Assembly: GCA_016192905.1 (NCBI GenBank)
Contig: JACPTG010000001.1
Span: forward strand, 289,005-353,004
Length of the DNA stretch: 64,000 nucleotides
Source: Candidatus Woesearchaeota archaeon
GTDB taxonomy: Archaea > Nanobdellota > Nanobdellia > Woesearchaeales > UBA10216
Reading direction: 5' to 3'
This document shows positions 42,638-53,900 of this stretch, piece by piece (within the stretch, counting starts at the first letter, position 1; each line of letters starts with the position of its first letter). The notes beneath the pieces are model-generated. The model did no database searches and was not told the DNA's origin. It saw nothing but the letters and a program-made list of their open reading frames with translations. The position numbers and the translations under genes are program-made.

Positions 42638-43813
42638 ATGGCTGAACTCCTCTCGACTGTAGAGTTCCAGATGAGCCTGCTTCTATTCGTGTCGCTGGCC
42701 GGGTATCTTATTGCATCAAGGATAAACCAGTCAGCGGTGATAGGGGAGATACTGGTTGGCCTGGCAATCGGGCCAAGCATACTCGGGCTGATAACCTACA
42801 CTGACTTTGTAAAAAGCGTCGCGCACCTGGGAGCAGTCATACTCCTTTTCGTAGTGGGGCTGGAGTTCAAGCTGAAGGACATCTTCAACCTGAAATACGG
42901 AATCATAGCCGCTGTCGGCGTTATTGTGCCGTGGATAGGCGGGTATTTCACTGCAAAGCTATTTGGATATGATTTTACCACGGCAGTATTCGTCGGGACC
43001 GCGCTCACCGCCACCAGCATAGCAATAACTGCAAACGTGCTCAAGGAGCTTGGAAAGCTCCAGACAGAAGCAGCAAAGGCAATAATAGGGGCTGCGGTAA
43101 TAGACGACGTACTCAGCCTGCTTGCGCTGAGCGTGGCCCAGCAGCTGGCAGCAGGCTCAATATCCGCGGCTGCAACCGGAATTGTAGTCCTGAAATCACT
43201 GGCCTTCCTGATAGCAGGGGCAATCCTCGGCCAGCTGGTGCTTAACAGGCTGGTGGTACGGATGGACAGGTCTGCAATAGCAAGGAAATACCCTGAATTT
43301 GTGTTCATATTCGCGATGAGCATGGCATTCCTCTACGCAATGGGAGCCGAGCTTATAGGGCTGTCAGCAATAGTCGGGGCATTCATTGCAGGGGTTGCGC
43401 TTGAAGGTGTGGTGCCCCAGCACAGCAAGCCCTTCAAGGAAGGCGCAGAATACCTGCACATCATATTCGCGGCGACCTTCTTTGTATCACTGGGAATACT
43501 CGCAGACTTCAGGGCAGTAACGCCAGCGGTTATCCTATTCCTGGCTGTGCTTACGGTTGTGGCAGTGCTGACAAAGCTGATAGGCTGCTACCTGCCGGCA
43601 AGGATGCAGAAGATGAGCCACGACGACTCGCTTGTGGTAGGATTCGGAATGTCGCCAAGGGGGGAAGTTGCAATGATAGTCGCGCTGCTGGCGCTGAACT
43701 CAGGGCTGATAATGCAGGACATTTATGTCACCATAGTAATGATGAGCGTGCTTACAACGTTACTCACGCCGATAGTGCTCAGGAACTGGCTTTACAGCAG
43801 GGTGCACGTCTAA
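42638..43813 (+). CDS. CPA2-type cation/proton antiporter
   Basis: 391 aa with about 12 hydrophobic segments. The fold is recognisable from AVIGEILVGLAIGPSILGL near the start, TATSIAITANVLKELG and AAVIDDVLSLLALSVA (the DD-type ion site) and a C-terminal GFGMSPRGEVAMIVALLAL. These are the KefB/NapA-like family, exchanging Na+ or K+ for protons. No cytosolic RCK/TrkA domain is present. A TTTAAATAG promoter lies about 25 bp upstream. Confidence 0.92.
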   Translation: MAELLSTVEFQMSLLLFVSLAGYLIASRINQSAVIGEILVGLAIGPSILGLITYTDFVKSVAHLGAVILLFVVGLEFKLKDIFNLKYGIIAAVGVIVPWIGGYFTAKLFGYDFTTAVFVGTALTATSIAITANVLKELGKLQTEAAKAIIGAAVIDDVLSLLALSVAQQLAAGSISAAATGIVVLKSLAFLIAGAILGQLVLNRLVVRMDRSAIARKYPEFVFIFAMSMAFLYAMGAELIGLSAIVGAFIAGVALEGVVPQHSKPFKEGAEYLHIIFAATFFVSLGILADFRAVTPAVILFLAVLTVVAVLTKLIGCYLPARMQKMSHDDSLVVGFGMSPRGEVAMIVALLALNSGLIMQDIYVTIVMMSVLTTLLTPIVLRNWLYSRVHV

Positions 43814-43906
43814 GTTGGTTGTCAGCAGTTAGTGGTTTGTGGTTGGCAGTTAACTCTTTGTAGCAGGCTAACAAGGCCGGAAATTCGTCATTGAAATCTC
43901 AAAACC

Positions 43907-44542
43907 CTAAAACCGCCTGCGCCTCAGGACAGAGTCAATCCGCTTCTCAATCACGCCTGCATCCTTAAAGCTGTGCTCAAGCAGCCTGAACTTTTTTCCA
44001 TGGTGCAAAGCCCTGCCTGAGCTGCCTGAAAACTTCAGCTTCTTGTGCAGAAGCTCATGATACATAAGGTAATCCAGCAGTTCAGGCATCCCCCTGAAAA
44101 GGTCACTCACGCTTACTGTGTCTGTATAATGGTTATAGCTTGCCAGGCGGCGAATGCTGGAATGCCACTCAAAGTTGGGCATGTCAAGAAGCCCGCTGAA
44201 ATACGCCCCGTTAACGCGGTTAAAGCAGGACTCCAGCTCGGCGTCGGTAGAAGTCCTGGGCGAGGCGGACTGGATGCTCCTGGCAAAGTTGTTGTAAAGG
44301 TCAATGTTCAGGGTGCGTCCAGCCTTAAGCTTCAGCAGCCGAATAAGCAAATTCTGGACCAGGCCTAAAGTTATTTCCTCGCTCACATCCCTCCAGCTTG
44401 AACTCAGGCTGAAAACAATCCTTGAGCCGACCTTCCTGACATTGGCATTGAAAGGCTTAAACCTTCCTGAATAAATAATCGCCACAGAATGGCCAAGGCC
44501 GAAGCCATCCAGGAATTCGGCAGCCCTTGACTCCAGGCTCAC
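43907..44542 (-). CDS. SprT-like zinc metalloprotease-family protein
   Basis: 211 aa. HELLH (in LMYHELLHKKLKF) plus a downstream HHGKKFRLLE give the zinc-binding HExxH...H pattern of SprT/WSS1-like small metalloproteases. The start is a GTG overlapping the aRF1 stop by 4 bp (GTGA), so it is translationally coupled to the release factor. Role unknown; relatives degrade DNA-bound or stalled proteins. Confidence 0.78.
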   Translation of the reverse strand: MSLESRAAEFLDGFGLGHSVAIIYSGRFKPFNANVRKVGSRIVFSLSSSWRDVSEEITLGLVQNLLIRLLKLKAGRTLNIDLYNNFARSIQSASPRTSTDAELESCFNRVNGAYFSGLLDMPNFEWHSSIRRLASYNHYTDTVSVSDLFRGMPELLDYLMYHELLHKKLKFSGSSGRALHHGKKFRLLEHSFKDAGVIEKRIDSVLRRRRF

Positions 44543-47052
44543 TGGCCCACCTCATACCTCAGGATTGCGGCAACCATCCCAAAGTCGCGAAGCTGCGCAC
44601 CCTCCCTGGTCTCAGTTGAGATAATCTCAACCTTTGAGCCGAATTTCCCGGCCACATCCTCAAAGCCTGCAATCTTCTCATCAGACAAATCCTCTGACAG
44701 AAGCAAAATGTCAACAACACCGCTTTCAAGCAGCCGCATAACCTCAGCCTCGCCATAGCTCACCATGCCCTGCCTTGTTGAAAGAAGCTCAAAGAACCTC
44801 GTCATAAGCTTTTTCTCATGGACAACCTCCTCGGCAGCAAGGACATCCTGGGACTTGTCAACGAGCTCCTGAAGGCCGAACTCGTCAGTGTAGGACAAAT
44901 CACGGATTGCAATAACCCTGTTCTTCAAATCAGTCGGAAGGAACTGGCCCTCCACAAATTCATGCTTGGTAGTGCCAGGACCGCCAACCAAAAGGCCCTT
45001 CAGCCCAGGCTTTCCAAAAAACTCGTCCTTCACATGCTCACCAAGCCTTGTGAAGAACTCCTTGGCCGCGCCCTCGCGAAGACGCTCGAATCTCTGCGAG
45101 GAGTTGTGGACCAGCAATCCGCAAGCTATAAAATTCTGATTCTTAACTGAAATATCCACCATCCTCACTTTTTCACTCCTGACTGTAATTGAAGCTATTT
45201 TGACAGGAAGCAGAATATTGCTGTTATTTCTGAAAAATCCGCTAACCCTCGTGAAAGCCTGCTTTCTAAAGCCAGCAGCCTCAATTATCTTCCTGACCTC
45301 TGAGCCTGCAGTAATTATCTGGCGGACGCTGCTCTTAATGGTTTTCAGTTGAATTGTATCCTCGACAGCCAAGGATTTCCTCAGGGAAGTAAAGCCAATA
45401 AGTCTTTGGAATTCCTGAAGCGACTGCCTCTCTGAAATTACAACGCTATACCGATGGTTGCTGGAGTAGGGGTTACGCCTGTTGTCATACTCTATGAATG
45501 AGGCAATAATTCCAAACCTGAGCAATGACATCTGGATTTGCTGAACCATGAGCCTGTTGTTCATTCCCAGGGAAACACCTGAATTAGCAGCATAGCCCTC
45601 TGCATCAAACAAACCTTTAAAGAAAGCTGCCAGGACCGAGCCAGGGGACTCGAGAATTTTTGCGGGAATCGAAGATTTAAGCCCCTGATTGGCTTCAGGG
45701 AAAAGTGAAGAGATCAACCTGACCAAAGGCCTTGAACTATACCTTAGCTGATGATAATTCTTATCCTTTCTGAACCTATAACTTGCCCGCATGTTTAGCA
45801 GTGAATCAAATTTAGCCTGCAAATCCCCTGCAACCTGGCCGCTCTGCTCAAAAAAGGTAATCCTGTCCTTTTCAATTGACCCCTCCCCTGAAAGGTAGCC
45901 GAGGAAATGGGCAAAACTTTCATCCAAAAATTCTGGAAGAACATACGATATGCGGCTGAATGGCCTCGTATAGTTTGAAATGAATTCTTCCAGGCTAAAC
46001 CCTAAAGCGTTACATAAACCCGCAAGCTGGTCTCTCCCAATGTTTCTCAAGCCAAGCTCGTATTTTGAAACCGCGGTCTGGGAAACGCCCATTGCCTTTG
46101 CCAGGTCCTTCTGCCTTAGCCGTCTGGCTATCCTTTCTTTCTTAACACAGGCAGAGCCCTCCTGACTGATGATGAATGAGTTGTAAAACCTGGAAGGATG
46201 CAATGCCTGCCTGCTGCCTTCAACACTTATCCTTTCAGGCATAACCAGAAAGTCACCCGCTGACAGCTCCTCTGCCGGCTTTTCCTTAATGCCCTCCGAA
46301 GTTGCAACAAAGAAAACATGCTCCTTGGATGACTCGATCTCAATTCTCGGATACTTGGTAACTATCCGGTAAACTATGCTTTTTTCCGTATCCCACATGT
46401 CAGTTACCGGCGAGTCTTCCACCCGACCATCCCTAACGCTTTTGACACTACCTGGAGCCTTTGATATTGGGAAAATATTTCCTTCAGCGCCCACAATAAG
46501 GGTGCCTGGCAAAAGACATTGCCCACCCGCACGCGTTTTTCCCGGAACATTCGAAGTATATTTTGCAAGCGGAATGATTGACTTGCCCTTAAGGACAGCG
46601 ACAACGCCCTCCCTCCTGTCCATGACAACAAGCCCATACATCTCCCTTGACTCAAGCATGTCCCTCAGCAAGTCAAGCTGGAAAGTCTTGTCGCAGCGGT
46701 AGATTCTTGTCTGCAAGGGAATTGGAGGCTCAATGCTCCACACCCTCAGGTCAATCTGGCCTGGCCTTGCAATATTCCCAGAGAAAACAGCCAGGCCATG
46801 CTCAGGAGTCTGCCTGAAAAGCTTCAGATGCTGAATCATCCGCTCCAAGGCTGAAATGACGTTCTTCCTGGTTGAAGCAGACTTGATGTTTGAAGCAGTG
46901 CCCTGCTCCTGACCAAGATGCTGGATAATCTTGGTAATCTCATAACCCGCAGGAATGTACACTGTAATAAGCTCAGTATGCATGGCGCGGTGGCTATCCA
47001 GCTCCTTGACGAATTTCTTCAGGTCATGCTTCTGCTTTGCAGTCAAAGACAT
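44539..47052 (-). CDS. prf1: Peptide chain release factor aRF1, interrupted by an intein
   Basis: 837 aa precursor. N-extein residues 1-178 hold the codon-recognition TASNIKS and YRCDKTF motifs and end exactly with the catalytic GGQ (176-178). An intein fills 179-650. The C-extein (651-837) starts SSQRFERLREGAAKEFF and contains the C-terminal release-factor domain. After splicing a 365-residue aRF1 remains, slightly short for the family (about 410). aRF1 recognises all three stop codons and hydrolyses peptidyl-tRNA. The gene is coupled to a SprT-like gene and has its own TATA-type promoter near 47070. Confidence 0.95.
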   Translation of the reverse strand: MSLTAKQKHDLKKFVKELDSHRAMHTELITVYIPAGYEITKIIQHLGQEQGTASNIKSASTRKNVISALERMIQHLKLFRQTPEHGLAVFSGNIARPGQIDLRVWSIEPPIPLQTRIYRCDKTFQLDLLRDMLESREMYGLVVMDRREGVVAVLKGKSIIPLAKYTSNVPGKTRAGGQCLLPGTLIVGAEGNIFPISKAPGSVKSVRDGRVEDSPVTDMWDTEKSIVYRIVTKYPRIEIESSKEHVFFVATSEGIKEKPAEELSAGDFLVMPERISVEGSRQALHPSRFYNSFIISQEGSACVKKERIARRLRQKDLAKAMGVSQTAVSKYELGLRNIGRDQLAGLCNALGFSLEEFISNYTRPFSRISYVLPEFLDESFAHFLGYLSGEGSIEKDRITFFEQSGQVAGDLQAKFDSLLNMRASYRFRKDKNYHQLRYSSRPLVRLISSLFPEANQGLKSSIPAKILESPGSVLAAFFKGLFDAEGYAANSGVSLGMNNRLMVQQIQMSLLRFGIIASFIEYDNRRNPYSSNHRYSVVISERQSLQEFQRLIGFTSLRKSLAVEDTIQLKTIKSSVRQIITAGSEVRKIIEAAGFRKQAFTRVSGFFRNNSNILLPVKIASITVRSEKVRMVDISVKNQNFIACGLLVHNSSQRFERLREGAAKEFFTRLGEHVKDEFFGKPGLKGLLVGGPGTTKHEFVEGQFLPTDLKNRVIAIRDLSYTDEFGLQELVDKSQDVLAAEEVVHEKKLMTRFFELLSTRQGMVSYGEAEVMRLLESGVVDILLLSEDLSDEKIAGFEDVAGKFGSKVEIISTETREGAQLRDFGMVAAILRYEVGQ
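45103..46518 (-). other. Intein of aRF1 with LAGLIDADG endonuclease and HTH insert
   Basis: 472-residue intein. It begins CLLPGTLIVG (nucleophile Cys) and ends LLVHN followed by Ser+1, with the block B-type SSKEHVFFVATSEG and late splicing blocks MVDISVKNQNFIACG. The endonuclease shows two DOD-type motifs, LGYLSGEGS and FFKGLFDAEGY. Between splicing and nuclease parts lies an XRE-like helix-turn-helix (RLRQKDLAKAMGVSQTAVSKYELG, intein residues about 133-156, given here as start RLRQKDLA). Key catalytic residues look intact, so it may be active. Confidence 0.93.
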
Positions 47053-47156
47053 GGAATAACAGGTTAAAAGGGGGGTTTATAAAAGTTTTACGAAACCTAT
47101 TAGCAGCAGGCTGACTAGGGCAAAAATGAAATACTCCATGCAACTACCATAGACTT

Positions 47157-47888
47157 ATGAGCCTGGAATCCCTAGTGAGGCGGGCAGCGGGAAAGGCAGC
47201 AGCCGCAATCGCGACAGGGGCAGTCATCGCGGCGCTCGGCTTGACCGGAGCCTGGGCAGCAGCGCAGCAGCCAAAGCCACAAACCATGCCATTCCTCACA
47301 TTCCCGCTTGACAGCAAGACAGAATTCACGCTTATAAACGCTGTTTCCTTCGGCGACGGTGTAATCTACACAGGAGCAAAATGCCCAGGGCAGGGATGCC
47401 CGCCTGAGCAGACATTACGGAACTATGATTACTCGTACAGGGTGAAGGCAGGCTCAAAGGCAAGAGCAATGGCGGACGGGGAAGTGGCCTATGTAATCAG
47501 CCAGCCAAATGCTTCAGTGATATGGATCCTGCATCCAGGGCAGGATATTGTAACGGCATACGCAAAGCTTTCCTCGGTATCAGTCCAACGCCAGGAAAGA
47601 GTGACAAGAGGCCAGACAATCGGGGCAACATCCCAAACATTTGAATTCAGTGCGCAAGCCGTGAACTACGGGCCAAAAGATGCATATGAAAGAAAAGACC
47701 ATAATGACACAGGCTCGCTGTGGCTTAACACCAAAGGAGCCGGCGGCACAAGCCTTCCAAACTGCCCTGTTCACGCTGGAGATGAACACGAGCCAAACGC
47801 CGACTGCATCAGATGGACAAACCCCCGGCAGCCAGGAAGCCCAGAATCTGTTTTGCCGAGACTGCACCTGCCAGGAATCCTGAATTGA
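47157..47888 (+). CDS. Secreted LytM/M23-like protein, probably non-catalytic
   Basis: 243 aa. A signal peptide with a long Ala-rich hydrophobic core (about 15-36) is followed by an M23/LytM-like beta barrel: VKAGSKARAMADGEVAYVI, then HPGQDIVTAYAKLSSVSV and VTRGQTIGAT. The usual zinc ligands (HxxxD and HxH) are not conserved, as FEFSAQ stands where HFE is expected. It may bind rather than cut a polymer. It lies at the far end of the toxin-like operon in the opposite orientation. Confidence 0.7.
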   Translation: MSLESLVRRAAGKAAAAIATGAVIAALGLTGAWAAAQQPKPQTMPFLTFPLDSKTEFTLINAVSFGDGVIYTGAKCPGQGCPPEQTLRNYDYSYRVKAGSKARAMADGEVAYVISQPNASVIWILHPGQDIVTAYAKLSSVSVQRQERVTRGQTIGATSQTFEFSAQAVNYGPKDAYERKDHNDTGSLWLNTKGAGGTSLPNCPVHAGDEHEPNADCIRWTNPRQPGSPESVLPRLHLPGILN

Positions 47889-47908
47889 CAAAGCATTACG
47901 GGAGCAGA

Positions 47909-50900
47909 CTAGGAAGTGCGCCAGGCATAATTGTAAAAAGATGAAGGAGTCAGATAAGTTGAAAAGCCCATGCTGCCAGAAGCAGGAATGGGGTCAGCAT
48001 ACTCCACCTGCCAGGATGGCTCGAAAACCCCGCGGGTGAACGCCTTTCCCCTTATGGATGAGTTGTCAAAGGCCATCTTCACAAGCACAGGCTCTGAACT
48101 GTTATAGGATACCAAGCTGCCATTCAGGAAAGCAGGGTTAAAAGGATATCCTGACTGCCTGCCCAAGGCTAAAGTATCACTGCTGCCCCAGCCAAGCCCC
48201 AAGCAATAACCATAACCCGAGAGATTCATCCTGCCGCAAACAGCGGCCTCGCCAGCAGAAGCCAGAGGGGAAACCTCTGAAACAACAACGCCATCCCTAA
48301 AGGAATAATTCCCAACCGCGATGGGATGGCTGCCAAACCCAAAGCTGTCCACAAAATAGGAACTGCCATCAAAGCCCCACCTGCCATTAACCACACTCAT
48401 TTCCCCAACTGATATGGGTGCGGGGCCTGGCGCCACCTCAAAAAGATAAGAAAGCCTGTTGTTGCCCTCATCAGACTCATTAACCAGATTGCTTGGGTCA
48501 ATAATGAAGGTAAGGTTATGCGTGCCGATGCCTAAACTGGAAGAGTTAAGCAGATACTGTGAATTGCCCCCAGCCAACAAAGCCCTAGCCTGGAGCCCGG
48601 CATGGCCTCCTGCACCAACCAGGCTGCCATCAAGATACCACCTCACGTTGAAACGCCTTGTCGCCGAATGCCCCCTGTTCGCCACAGCGGTGTCAAAGAA
48701 AACACGCTCACCCTGGTAGACGGTGTAATAATACAGCGAGGAGCTGTTGAAGCCTGGCCTGTCAACAGGCAATGTATTAACATGAACCGGGTAAAGGTCA
48801 GCCATGCCTGAAACAGGCGGTTCCACTGCAAAAGCATAGACCAGCTCATTGTTGGAAGAGTTGGCATCAAAACCAGCTGCAACTGCCCTGACTGAATGAT
48901 TCCCAACAGTGGCGTTCCAGGCAAAGCCTGCAACAAGCAGCTCCCTGCCAGGCCACATTCCTGCCACCGCACTGGTGTTGACCAATACAGAGTCAAGATA
49001 CCAGCCTACATTAGAGCCTGAAGACCAGCCGCCTGAATTCCTAATCCTGACTGTGAATTCCACAAAGTCGCCAGCCCTCATAAGAGTAACATTGGCTGGA
49101 AGAAGCTCATGCACTGAAAGGTCAGCGCCGAGGCCGGCAGTGAAGTTAAAGTTATCACTTTCCTGCGCCGAGGAATTCGCGCAGTCCACCGCAATAGAGT
49201 AGTTGCCTGCCTGAGAAGTTGACAGCAAATGGTAATGGGAGTTGCCGCCGGACATGTCAAAAGGAGTCCAAAACCCGGCCGAGCAAACACCTGAGCTGCA
49301 AAAAGAAGGCCTGAGCCTGCACCCAGCCATAGATGCTGTACTGAGGGAAATGAGCGCCCAGGCCGGATTCTCAGTGGACACTGAAATTCCTGTTATCAGC
49401 TTCTCACTGCTGCCTGCGCTGGGAAGGACAACCACACGCAAAGCAACTGAACCTGACAGCAAGCCATCCGAGGCGGTGAAAACAAAATCATGCGCTCCTA
49501 TTCCAGACAGGCTCGTATTCCAGGCAAACCTGCGGCCATCCAAAACCAGCGCAGCGTCATTAGAGGACAAGAACACCTGGTCACCATCAGGATCTGAAGC
49601 ATCAACTGAAAACGAAACAAGCTGCCCGGCCGCAACAGAACCAGGAGCATCAACCGAAATCTGGGGAGGCCTGTTGGAATCAAGGACCGATACCACGACA
49701 ACTGAAGAATCATAAAGGCTTCTGTCGGAAACCCCAACAGGGATTGAATAATTGCCCTTCTGTATGTAAGAAGGCCTCCAATAAAAGAGCCCGTCACTCG
49801 CAAGCGAAGCGCCATAAGGCAGCCCTGAAGAGTTAAAGCTTACAGCATCCCCATCAGCGTCCAATGCAGGCAGATAAACAGAAAGGCCGAAGCCCTCACG
49901 CACAGTGTAATGAAAAGATGAGTTGGCAAAGGCCGGACGCAGGTTCAGGTTCTGCACAGAAACGTTCACAGGGACGGTCAGGTTAACAGAGCCGTCGCTC
50001 ACAAGGAAGTTTATGGCATACTCCCCTGCCTGGCTGAATCCAGGAACCCAGCTAAACCTTGAGCCTGACATTGAGGCTCCAGAAGGAAGCCCTGAAGAGG
50101 AGAACACAACTGCATCACCATCAGGGTCAAATGCTGAAAGCTCAAACTCAAGCGAAGAGTTCTCAGTAACCACCCTGTTCACTGCCGCAACAACAGGAGG
50201 CCGGTTAAGATTCAATACCTCAAGGGAAACCTTCCTGAAAGATGAGCCTGCGCTGTCAGAAACGCCAACCAAAACATCATAGACGCCAGCATCCGCATAT
50301 CCTGTCAGCCATGAAAATGAGCCATTCCCCAAGCTTGCAAACCTTGAGTCATTAATGCTGAAAGTCAGGTTGTCGCCATCAACATCACCTGCAAGCACTG
50401 TAATAACTGCCGGGGCTGCCTCATAAACTGAGCTGCTGTCAGCAGCCAGCAACACAGGCGGAGAGTTCCTCAGCAGCCAGTCCATCGCGCTGGCCGCAAG
50501 ACGCCTGCCAAGATTCTCATCAGAAACCGCGTCCACAGAAAAGCCGAAAAAAACAGCCCTCTGACGGGAAAAGCCCACAGCATCCCTGGCGGCAATCGCA
50601 TAGCCTCCCCTCTCCCAGGAGGCAACAGGCTCTGCTGAAAGAAGTTCAATTATGTCAGGATAAGGGGCACGCTCACCTGAGATCGAAATTGAAGAGGCAT
50701 TCAGGCGGGCTGCAACGGCATGTGATGAAAGAAGAAGCTGCTCTGATGAATTAGCCATCAAATCAGAGCCGAACGCAACACCAGCCACGCCTCCAAGCGC
50801 ATTTGAGCTGTCAAGGGCAGCATCGCTTCCCTCAACAACGATGCCTCCATTGAATCCTGCCAGATAATCAAGATACGATGATGAGCCTCCATAATAGTTG

Positions 50901-53900
50901 CCAAGACTCCAAACAACAGCCCTGAAAGACTCCAAGTAATCCATTGATGGCCAGCCCCTTTCAGAAACGCGCCAAAACTCAGCGCAGTAGCCTTCCCTAA
51001 GCAGGGCGTCAAGGAAAAAGCCAGCGCTGCCCGGACTTGAAGTGGAAAAGAACAACCCTGAATCGTCCTCAACAACCAGCACCCTGGCCCTGTCACACAG
51101 GAAAATAGTCTGATTGAGATTATTATTAGACTCATTGTACTCGGCAACTGAGGAATTAGCCACAACAGCGCTGAACTCATGCACGCCAGGAGAGGAATTT
51201 GCAAGCAACATCAATATACGGGACTCATAAGCAGCCAAGGTCATATAGCCGCGGCCAATCGGCTGCCCGTCAGAGTAAGCAGAAACAACCGAGCCGGCAG
51301 CAGTGCCCCCAAAATTGGAGACTGTAAGATTAATGAAAAGCCTTGAATCTGGCTTGCTGAATGAATAGTCCATACCTGAAAAAACAAGGTCAGGAGAGCG
51401 CGGATAAACTGTAATGTTAAATTCAGCCAGATTGTTGACATAATTCGCCTCAGGCAGCACGAACCTGGGATTGGCAATGACCGACACCCTGTGAACACCC
51501 ACCCCAAGAGGAGCCGAGAAGGGAAAAGAAAAGTTGCCAGGGCCACCTGAAACAATTCCTACGGCAACTTTCGCCCCATCTGCAAGAACCTCAGCCTCAA
51601 AAGGCTCCACAAGCCCGGCAGAGAACATTGAAATGCCGAGGCTCACATTGCCCTCAAATGCGAAAGATGCATTTAAACCGAGCGGATAAACATCCCCTAA
51701 AGGGCGGCTGACAAGCCAGCTTACAGAATTGGCGGCAACCTTCCTCCTTTCTGACTCATTCAAAGCCGCAAGACTGAACGGGATGAAAAGCGACTTCCTA
51801 TAACCATCCTCAAAAGCAACCATAGCAGAGCCGTTATACGCCAGCCCTGACCAACGGGCAAGCTCCACGCTTCCATTGAAAGGCGAGATGGCATCAGGGA
51901 AGCTGTCAACAGACGAGTTGAACGCCAAAATGCCTCCTCCAATAATCGGGTGCGGCCTTGACGGAGCCACAGCCAAGCCTGAAAGCTCAGAGAGGGAAGC
52001 CACAGAAAAACCAAGGTCTGCGGCAAGCTCTGCGTGAAGAACAGAATGCATAAACTCATCATTCCTGCGCCTGAACGCAACATCGCCGCCCTCAACAACA
52101 ACAGCACCCTTCTCTGCATAGAAATCTGAAATTGCCTGCCCAGAAGCGTCGCTGATTCCTGCAAAATCCGAGCCAGAACTCCAGACCAATCCATCAAACC
52201 CTGAAAGATAGCCCTGCGGCGGCAATCCGCTGAGGCCCGTGTCAACAACAGAAAGGCAAACGCCAGGATAATTGCCCTCAAAAGCAGATGAGCCTGCTGC
52301 CTTCAGAAGAACAACCCTGCTGCCCGGGCATGGCGTAACATTCACATCCAGCCGACTGAAAGAATCGCAGTTGCCAAAGCCATCGCAAAAGCGAAGATAA
52401 AGATAATACTTTCCACTGGGCACAAATTCAAAGACAGAAGCACTTACCTGCTTCCTTCCAGAGCCCCTGTCCACAGAAACAGAAGTGTAATTCACAGGAA
52501 TCTGCGGAATGAATGCCTTCGTGCAGAAAACCCCGTCACAGGGAATGCCAGCATAGAGCTCCAACTGCGGATAAACATCAGAATGCTCAAGAAGCTCAGC
52601 AGAAACCGTAATAGGGCTGGACGAATTAACAGAGGACGAGTGGCTGACAGACACGACACGCGGTGGAAGGTCATCAGCAACCGAAACATTAACGGCAACC
52701 AACACATCACCAGCCATGTAATCAGCAAGGACACGCAAGGTATAGTTTCCAGCAGCAACATCAAGAGGCAGGCTGAAGACCAAGGAAGACCGGCCAGATG
52801 GCAGGGAAGCAGAAGGAAGCCTGAACTCCTGCACAGCAACAGAACTGTTCACAAGCTGAACAATGGATGAAACCACAAGCGCTGAAGATGCCGAGTTATC
52901 AAAAACAACGCTGCCTGTAAGATTCTGGCTCAAAAACTGGATAGGTGAAACATTAAGAGAGGCAACAACAAACTCGCCAAGCGGCGAAACAACGTCAAAA
53001 GAGCCAGAATAAAAGCTCTTAAGGCCAGGCGCGCCAATCATCTCAGGGTTATCAATGCTTGAGCCAGCATAATTCCCGCCATAGTCAACAATTACGTCAA
53101 CAAGGTAAGTCCCAACAGAAGCCGTATCCTGATATTCGTAAACATAACTGCTGCCTGACCTTGCGAAAGCAAAAGAAGACTTAACACCCGCCGGCGAAGT
53201 TACCGAGCCAGTAATGTTATTAATTACAACATCATCAGACAATGAAACGTTCAAAAGCTGCCCTGAACCCTGCACAATACGCCGCTGCAATCCCAGAGAA
53301 AACTCCAAATCCTCCCTATAGATAAAAGCCTTCTCCAAGTCAGGCAGCCCGAACCCATACTCAGCGTCCTTGCCAGCCGGGCCAAGGTCAAGGGCAGTCC
53401 TCTCCAGAATCCTCCTTACATCATCCTGACTCAGGGAAGGATTCCGGCCCAAAAGCAAAGCCACAGCGCCGGAAACATGAGGCGTAGCCATGCTCGTCCC
53501 ATCCAAAGCAACATAGCCGCCGCCCAGCGCAGCAGAAGTAACATCAACACCAGGAGCGACAAAATCAGGCTTAACACCCACGCCAGGAACAACACCCCCA
53601 CCTGAAAAACAGGCAACGCTCCTTGAATCGTCAACCGCACCCACAGTGATAACACTGGGCGAGCTGCCAGGCATGGAAACCCCTGTGAAGGAGCCGCAGC
53701 CAGCAGAAGGGCAGCTGGAGCCGCAGTTGCCGGAAGCGACAACAAAGACAACACCCTTCCCAACAGCATCCCGGATTGTGGACTCAAGAGCCTCATCCAT
53801 AGGAGCATTCGCCCCAAGACTCAAACTGATTATGTCGGCACCATTCTCAACAGCCCACACCACGCCAGCAATTATACCAACAGTATCGCCAAAACCATTG

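Noticed and set aside
43814-43906. G/T-rich gap with GCAGGCTAACAAGG, possible further dispersed repeat copy
   Set aside because: Only the short AGCAGGCTAAC block matches; hairpin and GCGTTRA end are missing.
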